Source of the DNA: Halictus rubicundus
Taxonomy: Eukaryota; Arthropoda; Insecta; Hymenoptera; Halictidae
Assembly: GCF_050948215.1 (NCBI RefSeq)
Contig: NW_027488909.1
Span: 62,001 to 126,000, forward strand
DNA length: 64,000 nt
Reading direction: 5' to 3'
Positions 1-8,401 of the stretch are shown here, one piece after another. Made by a program: the position numbers and the translations under genes. Numbering within the stretch: the stretch's first letter is position 1; each line of letters begins with the position of its first letter. Under the pieces are notes generated by a model that saw only the letters and a program-made list of their open reading frames with translations, had not been told where the DNA came from and made no database searches.

Positions 1-1894
1 TAATCCTCTATCCTATCCTATCCTCCGCAGTATCCTATCCTCTACCCTATCCTCTATCCTATCCTATTTTCTATCGTATCCTATCCTCTATCCTATCCTG
101 TCCTCTAACGTATCCTATCCTCTATCCTATCCTATCCTCTATCCAATCCAATCCTCTATCCTATCCTATCCTCCATAGTATCCTATCCTCTATCCTATCG
201 TCCATCCTATCCTATCCTCTATCATATCCTATCCTCTATCCTATTCTCTATCATATCATATCCTCCATCCTATCCCATCCTCTATCCTATCCTATCCTCT
301 ATCCTATCCTATCCTCTATCCTATACTATCCTCAATCCTATCCTATCCTCTATCCTATCCAATCGTCTATCCTATAATATCCTCTATGCTATCCTATACT
401 GAATGCTATCCTGTATCCTATGCAATTCTCTATCATATCCTATCCTCTATCCTGTCGTATCCTCTATCCTATTCCATCCTCTAACGTATCCTATCATCTA
501 TCCTATCCTATCTTATATCCTATAATATCCTGTATCCTATCCTATACTCTATCCTATCCTATCCTATATCCTATTCTATCCTCTATCCTATCCCATCCTC
601 TATCCTATCCTACCCCATCCTCTATCCTATCCTATCCTATCCTCTGTCCTAACCTGTTCTCTATCCTATCCTACCCTCTGTCCTATCCTATACTCTACCC
701 TATCCGAATCCTCTATCCAATACTATCCTCTATCCTATCCTATGATCTATCCTATCGTATCCTCTGTAATATCGTATCCTCTATCGTATTCTATCCTCTA
801 TCCTATCCAATCCTCTATCCTATCCTCTATCCCGTCATATCCTCAATCCTATCCTATACTGTATTATATCCTATCCTCTATCCTATCCTATCCTCTATCC
901 TATCGTATCCTGTATCCTATCCCATCCTCAATGCAATCCTGTATCCTATCCAATCCTCTATCCTATCATATTCTCTATCCTATACTATCCTCTATCCTAT
1001 CGTATCATCTATCCTATCCCATCCTCTATCCTATCCTCTATCCTATCCTATCCTCTATAATATCGTATCCTCTATCCTATCCTATCCTCTGACCGATAAT
1101 ATCCTCCATCCTATCCCATCATCTATCCTATCGTATCCTCTATCCTATCCTATCCTCTATCCAAACAATCCTCGATCCTATCCTATTCTCCATAGAATCC
1201 TATCCTCTATCCTATCCTATCCTCTATCATATCCTATCCTCTATCCTATCCTATTCTATCCTATCCTATTCTATCCTATCCTATATCCTATCCTATCCTC
1301 AATGCAATCCTGTATCCTATCCTATCCTCTATCCTATCCTATCCTCTATAATATAGTATCCTCTATCCTATCCTATCCTCTGTCCGATAATATCATATAT
1401 CCTATCCTATTCTCTATCCTATCATATCCTCCATCCTATCCCATCCTCTATCCTATCCTATCCTCTATCCTATCCTATCCTCTATCCAATCTAATCCTCT
1501 ATCCTATCCTATCCTTCTGAGTATCCTATCCTCTATCCTATCCTCTTTCCTATCCTATCCTCTATCCTATCCTATCCTCTATCCTATTGTATCCTCTATC
1601 CTATCCTATCCACTATCCTATAATATCCTCTATCCGATCCTATCTTCTGTCGTATCCTATTTTCTATGCTATCGTATCCCCTTTCCTATCCTGTCCTCTA
1701 TCCTATCCTATCCTCTATCCTATCCTATCCTATATGCTATTGTATCCTCTATACTATCCCATCCTCTATACCATCCTATCCTCTATCCTTTCCCATCCTC
1801 TATCCTATCCTATCCTCTGTCCTATCCTATCCTCTATCCTATCCAATCCTCTATCCCAAAATATCCTCTATTCTATCCAATCCTCTATCCTATC
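1..1894 (+). repeat. Diverged 17-bp (TATCC)3TC satellite, left block
   Basis: Tandem satellite whose ideal unit is three TATCC pentamers followed by TC (17 bp), with many units carrying only two pentamers (12 bp) and many point variants (TATAATATCC, TATCGTATCC, CAATCC). No gene is seen here; the open plus-strand frames exist only because the unit lacks stop codons. Parts of this block recur further right. The stretch around 1381-1680 reappears at 14271-14540 (shift about 12,890 bp), around 1541-1790 reappears at 10291-10540 (shift 8750 bp), and around 480-900 reappears near 12,550-12,970 (shift about 12,070 bp). So the block belongs to the same higher-order family as 9.8-14.5 kb, now split from it by the two retroelement insertions. 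Confidence 0.97.
1890..1894. repeat. Target site duplication of the BEL/Pao element, left copy
   Basis: CTATC lies directly before the first LTR base (1895) and recurs at 8338-8342 directly after the last LTR base (8337). Five base pairs is a usual duplication length for BEL/Pao. The surrounding satellite is rich in CTATC, so the match alone is weak, but it fits exact TG...CA LTR ends. Confidence 0.75.
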
Positions 1895-2343
1895 TGTTGC
1901 GACAAGGATTGTCAGGAGGATAGCCGGAATTATCTTGACGAAGATATACAGTGACTCGACGAACACCAAAGAAAACGACCCGTATGGTTTGGACGCACAA
2001 CCGAAAAGAATTGACTTTATTGAACAAAAAAAGTATTGAAAATCACGGCACACTCCGGAAACGATAATATATATATTAATAACGTCGAATCCAGAGGGGC
2101 GCGGCAGACACACCGTGATTGGCACGGATAGGCGACTGTAAGCGATAAGCGCGTGTGGTTCGTACAATGTCTCGTGATACAAGTGACGAAAGTGTCGTCT
2201 CGCGATGACAATAGACGAAATCGATCTAGTTTAGCGGTCGACTCGCACTTTTCGTCGCTGTGTTGTGTAGCGCTCCCGCGAGGTCGTATCGCGTAACGAT
2301 ATTCACAACATCATAATTCGCGGGAATCGTTGAATCCTAAACA
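1895..2343 (-). repeat. 3' LTR of the BEL/Pao element (449 bp)
   Basis: Starts TGTTGCGACAAGG and ends CTAAACA on the plus strand, so it is bounded by TG...CA in both orientations. It is near-identical to 7891-8337. The visible differences are five substitutions (for example CCCG versus CCCT after AACGA, and GGCACAC versus GGCAGAC) and one extra TA in the TATATA run, which explains 449 versus 447 bp. In element sense this is the downstream LTR. An AATAAA poly(A) signal on the minus strand lies at 2016-2021. Confidence 0.95.
2016..2021 (-). promoter_or_regulatory. Poly(A) signal AATAAA in the 3' LTR
   Basis: TTTATT on the plus strand reads AATAAA in element sense. In the 3' LTR it is well placed to end the genomic transcript, downstream of the TATA-like stretch near 2065-2080. 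Position and motif only; no cleavage site can be assigned. Confidence 0.6.
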
Positions 2344-2561
2344 TACCGCCCGCCTCGGATGTTCGCATCCGATACCAAAGAAGAACACGAGTGATACAAT
2401 ATGATATACAGATTAGATGAATTATTCGATACAGATATTAGATACAATATTGGACAAGCTTAACGGGTTTACGTATACCACCGCCCGCCGTGATAACCCT
2501 GATGAGTTTAAATACTCTAGCTGAGCAAAGAGAGCTCTCTCATTGTCGGTACTTCCCGTGG
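2344..2561 (-). other. 3' untranslated region and polypurine tract of the BEL/Pao element
   Basis: The 218 bp between the pol stop and the 3' LTR hold no frame of note. In element sense the stretch against the LTR is GAGGCGGGCGGTA, a purine-rich candidate polypurine tract that would prime plus-strand DNA. A similar GGCGGGCGGTGG lies at about 2477-2490. Next to the tract, 2355-2372 forms a perfect 7-bp hairpin with a 4-nt loop (arms TCGGATG and CATCCGA), and 2529-2540 is a 12-bp palindrome (AGAGAGCTCTCT). Confidence 0.6.
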
Positions 2562-3038
2562 CTACGACTCGGGCACCCTTTTTGCTTCGCCAGAGAGCTC
2601 CTCATTGATATCAACGGGAAGGAAACAGAGTTTCACGATCGGACGTTTGTATTCAGACTGTGAGGTCTTAACGGTAACGACGCGAGTAACACCGTCCGCT
2701 CCGGGATGACATTTAATTATCCGCGCGAGTTCCCACTTGCATGGGGGTGCGAGGGCGTTTCGAAGAAGAACAATTCGACCCACCTTCGCGAGGTGACTCG
2801 CGGTGCGCCATTTTGTGCGTTGTTGTAACGAGTGGAGGTAATCAGTGGACCACGCCTTCCAGATACTTTCGTACAATTTTTTTAATAGCTGCCACCTAGT
2901 CAATCGCGAGTCCCGCACGTCCAACAACGTGGGGGATGGCACTGTAGTAATCGCGGAGCCGATAAGAAAGTGCCCTGGCGTGAGCGCGGTATAGTCGTCG
3001 ATGTTGTCCGACGACGGGGCGATCGGCCGGGAATTCAT
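2562..3038 (-). pseudogene. pol: C-terminal integrase fragment of BEL/Pao pol
   Basis: A 158-residue frame opening with MNSRPIAPSSD and carrying ALTPGHFLIG near residues 18-27. These are hallmarks of the region after the integrase catalytic core in BEL/Pao Pol, and the rest (WQLLKKLYESIW, VGRIVLLRN) is the usual C-terminal part. It is out of frame with the main pol frame, which reaches the catalytic glutamate (GLWEAGIRS) only about 10 nt upstream. From memory of the family, about 30 residues normally separate these two motifs, so some 75-90 bp appear to be deleted here. The Met at 3038 is a residue inside the ancestral polyprotein, not a real start. It ends 218 bp before the 3' LTR. Confidence 0.85.
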
Positions 3039-6000
3039 ACAGGCTTAAACTGCGAATACCGGCTTCCCATAGTCCGCCGAAATGCGGGGCGGAAGGGGGA
3101 ATGAAATGCCATGCAACTTGATCCGTCGCGAGTATGTTCCGCAACTTTGGGTCTCGTGTCGCGGCTCGGAAAGCCGCGGTCACTTCCTTATCGGCGCCCT
3201 GAAAGGTCGTTCCGTTATCGCTATACATGGCGACCGGCAAACCGCGACGCGAGCTGAACCTATCGTAACACGCCAAAAACGCAGCGGTGGTGTACGACCC
3301 CACTAATTCGATGTGCACGGCACGAGTTGTCATGCAGACGAATAACGCAATATATGCTTTCGTCGCCTTGTGTCCGCGTCCGGCGGTTGTTCGGACCGGT
3401 ATAGGGCCCGCATAATCCACGCCGCAATGCAGAAACGCTCGTTCGGCACGAGTCACGCGTACCGACGGAAGATTTCCCATTACTTCGGATGGGACTGTCG
3501 CACGTTCTCGCGCGCATCGAACGCATTGATGTATAACTTGGCGCACGATAGGACGTGCCCGTAGAAGCCAAAAGTCTTGTCTCAATTTTGCAAGCGTTAA
3601 TTGAGGACCGGCATGTAACAATTTTAAATGCAGATGCTTAATTAGGAGCAGGACTAAAGGATGCGAGGCGAGGAGAATAGGGTGTTTGGTATTTTCTGGC
3701 AATGCCGCATTTTCCAACCGCCCGCCCACGCGAATTAGACCGTCCGCGTCGAGATACGGGTTTAATGATATTAATGGGCTTCGTTGCGGGACCGGCAGCC
3801 GTTGTTGTAGACTCCGTACTTCGATTGGATGTACCGCTCGTTGAATGTACTTCAGCCAGAACGTTCGCGCTTTCCGAATTTCGTCCGGGAGCAGAGCGCT
3901 CGTCTCGGAAAACGTTGCCGAGTGCCCGTCCTTTGCTAAGGCCAATGATCGCGAGAGCGGAAGAGGTGATCGAAGTTTTGAGGCAAAACGTAACAGATAC
4001 GCTGTCACGCGGAGTAACTTGGGCCAGCTGGAAAATCGCGATGCTAAATCCCATTGATCGGGAGCAGTGGCAACGTGGAGGGTGGCCGGCGCTCTTTCCT
4101 CTAACAACGTCGTGGCATCGAAACGAGGCACGGCACAAGGCCACGAGGTCTTCGGTGAGTGGAGCCACATCGGGCCATTCCACCATAATGAGTGGTTCAA
4201 AAATTGCGGGACAGTCATTCCGCGCGAGGCGCAGTCGGCAGGGTTTTCCTCGGACCGTACGTGGTGCCATTGACATTGCGGCAAGAGTTGCTGAATGTCT
4301 GCGACGCGGTTTGCGACGAAAGTTTTCCAGCGAGATGCAGGCTGATTTATCCAAGCAAGGGTGATCGTGGAATCGGTCCAGCAATGCACATCGCATTGAC
4401 TTTCCCCAAGCGATGTGCGTATGAATGTCATTAAACGACACAGCAACAAAATTCCGCATAGCTCAAGTCGCGGAATGGATAGGGACTTGAGCGGAGCTAC
4501 CTTAGATTTGGCCGCGAGCAGAGAAACGACAATATTGCCATTTTCCGTGGTAACGCGAGAGTATACCACAGCCGCATAGGCGTTTTGAGAAGCGTCTGCG
4601 AAACCATGCAACTCATATTGGCGATTGTGAGCTCCACATCCGGTCCACCGTGGTAGACTCATAGAACGGAGAAGAGGAAGCTGGGTACAATACGTTGTCC
4701 ATGTTTCGCGGAGCTCGCTAGGAATTGCGTCATCCCAATCGCACTTTTGCAACCATAAGCGTTGCATTAGAATTTTGGCCACGATGACGACAGGAGTGAC
4801 CCATCCAAGTGGGTCATAAATTTTCGCGATGGTTGAGAGGATTTCCCGTTTGGTATTCGGAATAACAGGAGTAATTGTAACCTCGAAACGAAAAGAATCT
4901 GTTTCAAGATTCCAAATTATTCCGAGGACCGTCAAATTGTCGTCGGGTGACAGCGGCTTATTGACAGCGAGACCGTGATCCGTGGGATCAATATCCGCAA
5001 TTAATGCAGGGTCATTACTTGCCCATTTCCGCAATGTAAAACGTCCTTCTTTTAACAACGCGGCGACTTGTTCGCGAGTTTGTCTCGCTAAGTGCGGATC
5101 GTCCGCGCCGAACACGCAGTCATCCACGTAAATTTGATCGCGAAGAACTGGTAGCGCGAGAGGATATTTCGACCCTTCGTCCCTCGCGAGTTGTTGTAAT
5201 ACACGCAACGCGAGAAAGGGTGCGGGAGAAGTACCGTACGTGACGGTCAAGAGTCGGAAATGTTGAAGCGGAGCTGCGGGAGAGGATCGCCACAGAATCC
5301 GTTGATAATCAGCGTCTCTGGGATCGACGAGTATTTGCCTGTACATTTTGGCAATGTCGGCAGTGAAAACATAGCGATACCGGCGCCATCGTAGAATGAC
5401 AGCGGCTAAATCCGTTTGTAATTTGGGCCCGATCAATAGGTGATCATTTAACGAGGTTCCATTTCCGGTTTTCGCAGATGCGTTAAATACCACGCGAAGC
5501 CGGGTGGTAGCGCTGTGCTCACGAATGACCGCGTGATGTGGAATATACACGGCTTGATTCGTCAGGATCGGTAACGATTCAGTGATATCGACCATATGTC
5601 CGAGTGCCTCATATTCGGCTAAGAAGTTCGAATATTCCGCGGAGTGCTCTGAGTTTCGTTCCAAACGATTCTCCTGCCTTTTAAACATTGTCGTTGCCGC
5701 GGAAAGTGAAGACCCGATATTAATGGGAGGCCCTTCGATAAATGGCAAACGAACGACATACTGTCCGTTCGAAGTTCGAGAATGCGTGCGTTGAAAATGA
5801 TCCTCGCATTTTAGTTCGGCGGGGGAGAGACGCGTAACAATCGGCAACTCCTCGACTTCCCAAAATCGTCGAAGTTCAGTGTCTAAATTCGCCGAAACGT
5901 TACAGTGGAAGTTCGCGAGGGCGGCGGGAGCGCTGGATGTTAATGAGGGAACCGGACCGGAGAGGATCCAGCCTAAGGTTGTATTTTGAGCCGTAGGCTC

Positions 6001-6468
6001 GTTTACTTTCTCTTTTCGTAACCCATCCAACAGAAGTAACCCATAGTGATCGGCACCAATAATTAGTTCTATTGGGTCAGAGCTGAAGGGGTTCTCGTCC
6101 GCCAATGTTAGATCTCGAATGTGCGAGAGCCGATAGTCGGTAGTCGCGCGAGCAGGGATGTAATTGGACAAGGATCTTAAGACGTAGGCGGTGAGGGAGT
6201 AGACCGCATCGGTCTTGCAGGATGCGAGGTAAATGTTGTTGTCGAGTGACACGCCACCGCATTGTTCCCGATTCCGGTGATACTCACTGCAACGCGAGAA
6301 CGTGGAAGTCGTAACCGTTGAGACAAGTTTTCGGAGATTATTGAAACGACTGAACCTTGATCCAGCAGGGCGCGAATTTTCTCGGAACGGCCCGATGAGG
6401 ATCGCAGTTCGATCCATGCCGTCGCGAGCAATATTTGTTGCAACGCGGTAATGCGAGGAACGGAGCAC
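2896..6468 (-). pseudogene. pol: BEL/Pao pol: protease end, reverse transcriptase, RNase H, integrase (broken)
   Basis: Open frame of 1190 residues; about the first 67 overlap Gag-protease in another frame and are not real, and homology starts near 6266. Reverse transcriptase: RVVFNAS at 325-331, the first catalytic aspartate in FTADIAKMYRQ (D371), YVDD at 447-450. RNase H: FADAS (D625), IPRLEL (E669), WTDST (D699), NPADCASRG (D745). Integrase: an HHCC-type zinc region around 945-985 ending QCVRCAR, then the D,D,E core at D1018 (CGVDYAG), D1084 (YSDNGT) and E1135 (GLWEAG). After GIRS (residue 1140, about 3049) the frame turns into unrelated sequence because of a deletion; the true C-terminus continues at 2562-3038 in another frame. 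The polymerase and RNase H residues look intact, so the damage is limited to integrase and to the join with Gag-protease. It would copy element RNA in a particle and integrate the cDNA. Confidence 0.93.
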
Positions 6469-7745
6469 GACGCGACGAGGGCGGTGACGTTGTTTTCGAT
6501 ATTCGGCGATGACGTAGACGCGTCGTCGAAGTGTAACAAGGAATGATGTCGCTTGTTACAAACGGTACAGTTATATGAACTGGTACACTTTCTCGTTGGA
6601 TGATGTGGACTTAAACAATTAACACATCGGTTACTTTCTTTCACAAAATCGAACCGTTGTGCTGCAGATTTGCCTTTGAAGGAAGAGCATTGACCGAGAG
6701 TATGATTTGCTTTGCATAATGCACACACGCCTTTTGCAACAGCGGCGCCGTGTAACGACGTGGCACGAACACGACTCGATTTTGCTCCGGACGACTCAGG
6801 TGGTCGCGATGCCGCTACCGAAGTAGACTGCGCGATAATTCGCAATGCGCGCACTCGGGAGTTCAGGAACGTATCGAGTTCACTAAATGTCGGACACTGC
6901 GTAGTATTACCGAGATGCAACTCCCAAGCCTTCCGCGACTTAGAATCTAATTTTTTCGTGACAAAGAAAACAAGCAAATCATCCCACGTGTCAACAGGAC
7001 GGCCGAGGTTTTTTAACGCATTGATCGTTAGATTGGCTTTGTTGCGAAGGCTTCGAAGTTGATCGGCCGACTCTGACCGAACTTGTGGAAGGTCATACAA
7101 AATATTTAGATGTGCGGTAACAAGTAGACGCGAATTTTCATAAGTCTCGACAAGAATACTCCATGCGCTGGTGAATCCGGCATCGGTAATCGCGATATTT
7201 GTGACGAGATCACTCGCTTCTCCCGTTACGCACGACAATAAATATTGGAAACGTGATACATTGGACAGACCTCGGCGTTTGATGACCATAGCTTGGAAGC
7301 GATCTCGAAAGCTTTCCCACTCACTGACGGCTCCCGAAAATTGCGGAAGATTGAGGGTGGGCAGGCGATTCCCATCTGCACTTGATGGTAGCTCCGTTGC
7401 TTCGGCGGCAGTTTCTGCTACGGGATGGTCGGGATCCTTCGGGTCCCAGGTAGATAGCGCGTCCGCCATGAAGTCTGATGTATTCAGGTAAATCTCGTGT
7501 AACTCCAAGAAACGATCCTGGATGAAATAATCGAGGCTGGACTGCTCGTTCTCCGTGGCCACAGCGGCGAGTTCCTTATGCAGAAGTTTGCATTCGGCAA
7601 AAGAATCGTTCAATCGTGCCATTCGATTGCGAACAGTAGCGGCAGTTAGATTCCTTTTTCCGATCTTTTTGAAATTGTCGAGGGCACGCTCAACGACACG
7701 AAAGTTGTCGATTTGTTGTCGAAGCAGTGTCTTGAGGTCACCCAT
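6177..7745 (-). CDS. gag: BEL/Pao Gag with zinc knuckles and start of aspartic protease
   Basis: A 522-residue frame starting 145 bp inside the upstream LTR; it is the first Met of the element transcript. Residues 128-300 match the Pao-type Gag domain (DUF1759-like), with LPQFSG..SEWESFRDRF near 134-150. Three cysteine/histidine clusters follow: CALCKANHTLGQC at 341-353, CVNCLSPHHPTRKC at 374-387 and CTVCNKRHHSLLH at 393-405, the nucleic-acid-binding part. A retroviral-type aspartic protease (DUF1758/A17-like) begins with ALLDQGS, active-site D462. Frame homology ends at GIG (491-493, about 6266), where the pol frame takes over in the -1 frame; the last 29 or so residues here are off-frame. 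No obvious slippery heptamer is at the switch. It would form the particle shell and package RNA. Confidence 0.93.
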   Translation of the reverse strand: MGDLKTLLRQQIDNFRVVERALDNFKKIGKRNLTAATVRNRMARLNDSFAECKLLHKELAAVATENEQSSLDYFIQDRFLELHEIYLNTSDFMADALSTWDPKDPDHPVAETAAEATELPSSADGNRLPTLNLPQFSGAVSEWESFRDRFQAMVIKRRGLSNVSRFQYLLSCVTGEASDLVTNIAITDAGFTSAWSILVETYENSRLLVTAHLNILYDLPQVRSESADQLRSLRNKANLTINALKNLGRPVDTWDDLLVFFVTKKLDSKSRKAWELHLGNTTQCPTFSELDTFLNSRVRALRIIAQSTSVAASRPPESSGAKSSRVRATSLHGAAVAKGVCALCKANHTLGQCSSFKGKSAAQRFDFVKESNRCVNCLSPHHPTRKCTSSYNCTVCNKRHHSLLHFDDASTSSPNIENNVTALVASCSVPRITALQQILLATAWIELRSSSGRSEKIRALLDQGSVVSIISENLSQRLRLPRSRVAVSITGIGNNAVACHSTTTFTSHPARPMRSTPSPPTS

Positions 7746-7868
7746 TGTGATGGCCGTTAGCTACGGTATTGTTCCGACCTTCAATTTAAATTGGAATACC
7801 CAACTGTTTTCGAACGTTGAACGAATTCTTTTGGCTGCCTCGATAGTGTGGTTCGTCAATTTCACTGC
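7746..7868 (-). other. 5' leader of the BEL/Pao element
   Basis: Short untranslated stretch between the primer binding site and the Gag start codon. I see no frame or strong structure in it. Confidence 0.6.
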
Positions 7869-7887
7869 AATCCGGCTCGAAGGACCA
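7869..7887 (-). other. Primer binding site, tRNA-Tyr type
   Basis: The plus strand reads TCCGGCTCGAAGGACCA (7871-7887), preceded by AA. This equals the 3' end of eukaryotic tRNA-Tyr as I know it (T-arm end, acceptor strand, CCA). The element RNA is therefore complementary to that tRNA for 17-19 nt, and the site starts three bases inside the 5' LTR, as expected for first-strand priming. It is not a tRNA gene: the rest of the tRNA is missing. Confidence 0.85.
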
Positions 7888-8011
7888 ATATGTTGCGACA
7901 AGGATTGTCAGGAGGATAGCCGGAATTATCTTGACGAAGATATACAGTGACTCGACGAACACCAAAGAAAACGACCCTTATGGTTTGGACGCACAACCGA
8001 AAACAATTGAC

Positions 8012-8017
8012 TTTATT
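8012..8017 (-). promoter_or_regulatory. Poly(A) signal AATAAA in the 5' LTR
   Basis: TTTATT on the plus strand, AATAAA in element sense, 45-60 bp downstream of the TATA-like run. It is the counterpart of the signal at 2016-2021 and is normally inactive in the upstream LTR. Confidence 0.5.
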
Positions 8018-8060
8018 GAACAAAAAAAGTATTGAAAATCACGGCAGACTCCGGAAACGA

Positions 8061-8074
8061 TAATATATATTAAT
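8061..8074 (-). promoter_or_regulatory. TATA-like promoter element of the BEL/Pao LTR
   Basis: In element sense TTAATATATATTA, the only strong AT-only run of the LTR. It lies upstream of the poly(A) signal, as expected for the U3/R border of an LTR. The 3' LTR carries one extra TA here. The start site itself cannot be fixed from sequence. Confidence 0.45.
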
Positions 8075-8337
8075 AACGTCGAATCCAGAGGGGCGCGGAA
8101 GACACACCGTGATTGGCACGGATAGGCGACTGTAAGCGATAAGCGCGTGTGGTTCGTACAATGTCTCGTGATACAAGTGACGGAAGTGTCGTCTCGCGAT
8201 GACAATAGACGAAATCGATCTAGTTTAGCGGTCGACTCGCACTTTTCGTCGCTGTGTTGTGTAGCGCTCCCGCGAGGTCGTATCGCGTAACGATATTCAC
8301 AACATCATAATTCGCGGGAATCGTTGAATCCTAAACA

Positions 8338-8401
8338 CTATCCATTCCTCTATTCTATAATATCCTCAATCCTCTCCAATCCTCTATCCTATCCTCTATC
8401 C
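8338..8401 (+). repeat. Satellite remnant between two insertions
   Basis: 64 bp of diverged TATCC satellite (CTATCCATTCCTC, TATTCTATAATATCC) between the BEL/Pao LTR and the next insert. CTATCCATTCCTCTATTC also occurs near 11,233 and 13,740, so this is the rest of a known higher-order block. Its first five bases (8338-8342) are the right copy of the BEL/Pao target duplication. Confidence 0.9.

Larger units (their letters stand above)
1895..8337 (-). mobile_element. BEL/Pao LTR retrotransposon, nearly full length, defective
   Basis: A 6.4 kb element inserted into the satellite and transcribed right to left. It has two LTRs, a tRNA-Tyr-type primer binding site, a Gag/protease frame, a reverse transcriptase-RNase H-integrase frame and a 3' untranslated stretch. 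There is no envelope-like frame between pol and the 3' LTR. The LTRs differ by five substitutions and one 2-bp indel, so insertion was recent. Two coding breaks are visible: a frame change near 6266 in the protease region, and a deletion with frame change near 3040 in integrase. Members of this family usually encode Gag-Pol as one long frame, so this copy is probably non-autonomous unless the first break is a sequencing error. Confidence 0.95.
7891..8337 (-). repeat. 5' LTR of the BEL/Pao element (447 bp)
   Basis: TG...CA-bounded repeat near-identical to 1895-2343 (five substitutions and a 2-bp indel). In element sense it is the upstream LTR and drives transcription leftward. A TATA-like AT run lies at 8061-8074 and an AATAAA signal at 8012-8017, so the R region probably begins between them. 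CTATC follows directly at 8338-8342. Confidence 0.95.

Noticed and set aside
1587..2182. Frames crossing the left BEL/Pao LTR border
   Set aside because: They join satellite to LTR sequence by chance and match no domain.
6250..6280. Programmed -1 frameshift between BEL/Pao gag and pol
   Set aside because: The required slippery pattern is absent in the gag frame, and the family typically has one continuous frame.
7869..7890. tRNA-Tyr gene
   Set aside because: Only the last 17-19 nt including CCA are present, directly beside an LTR; it is a primer binding site.
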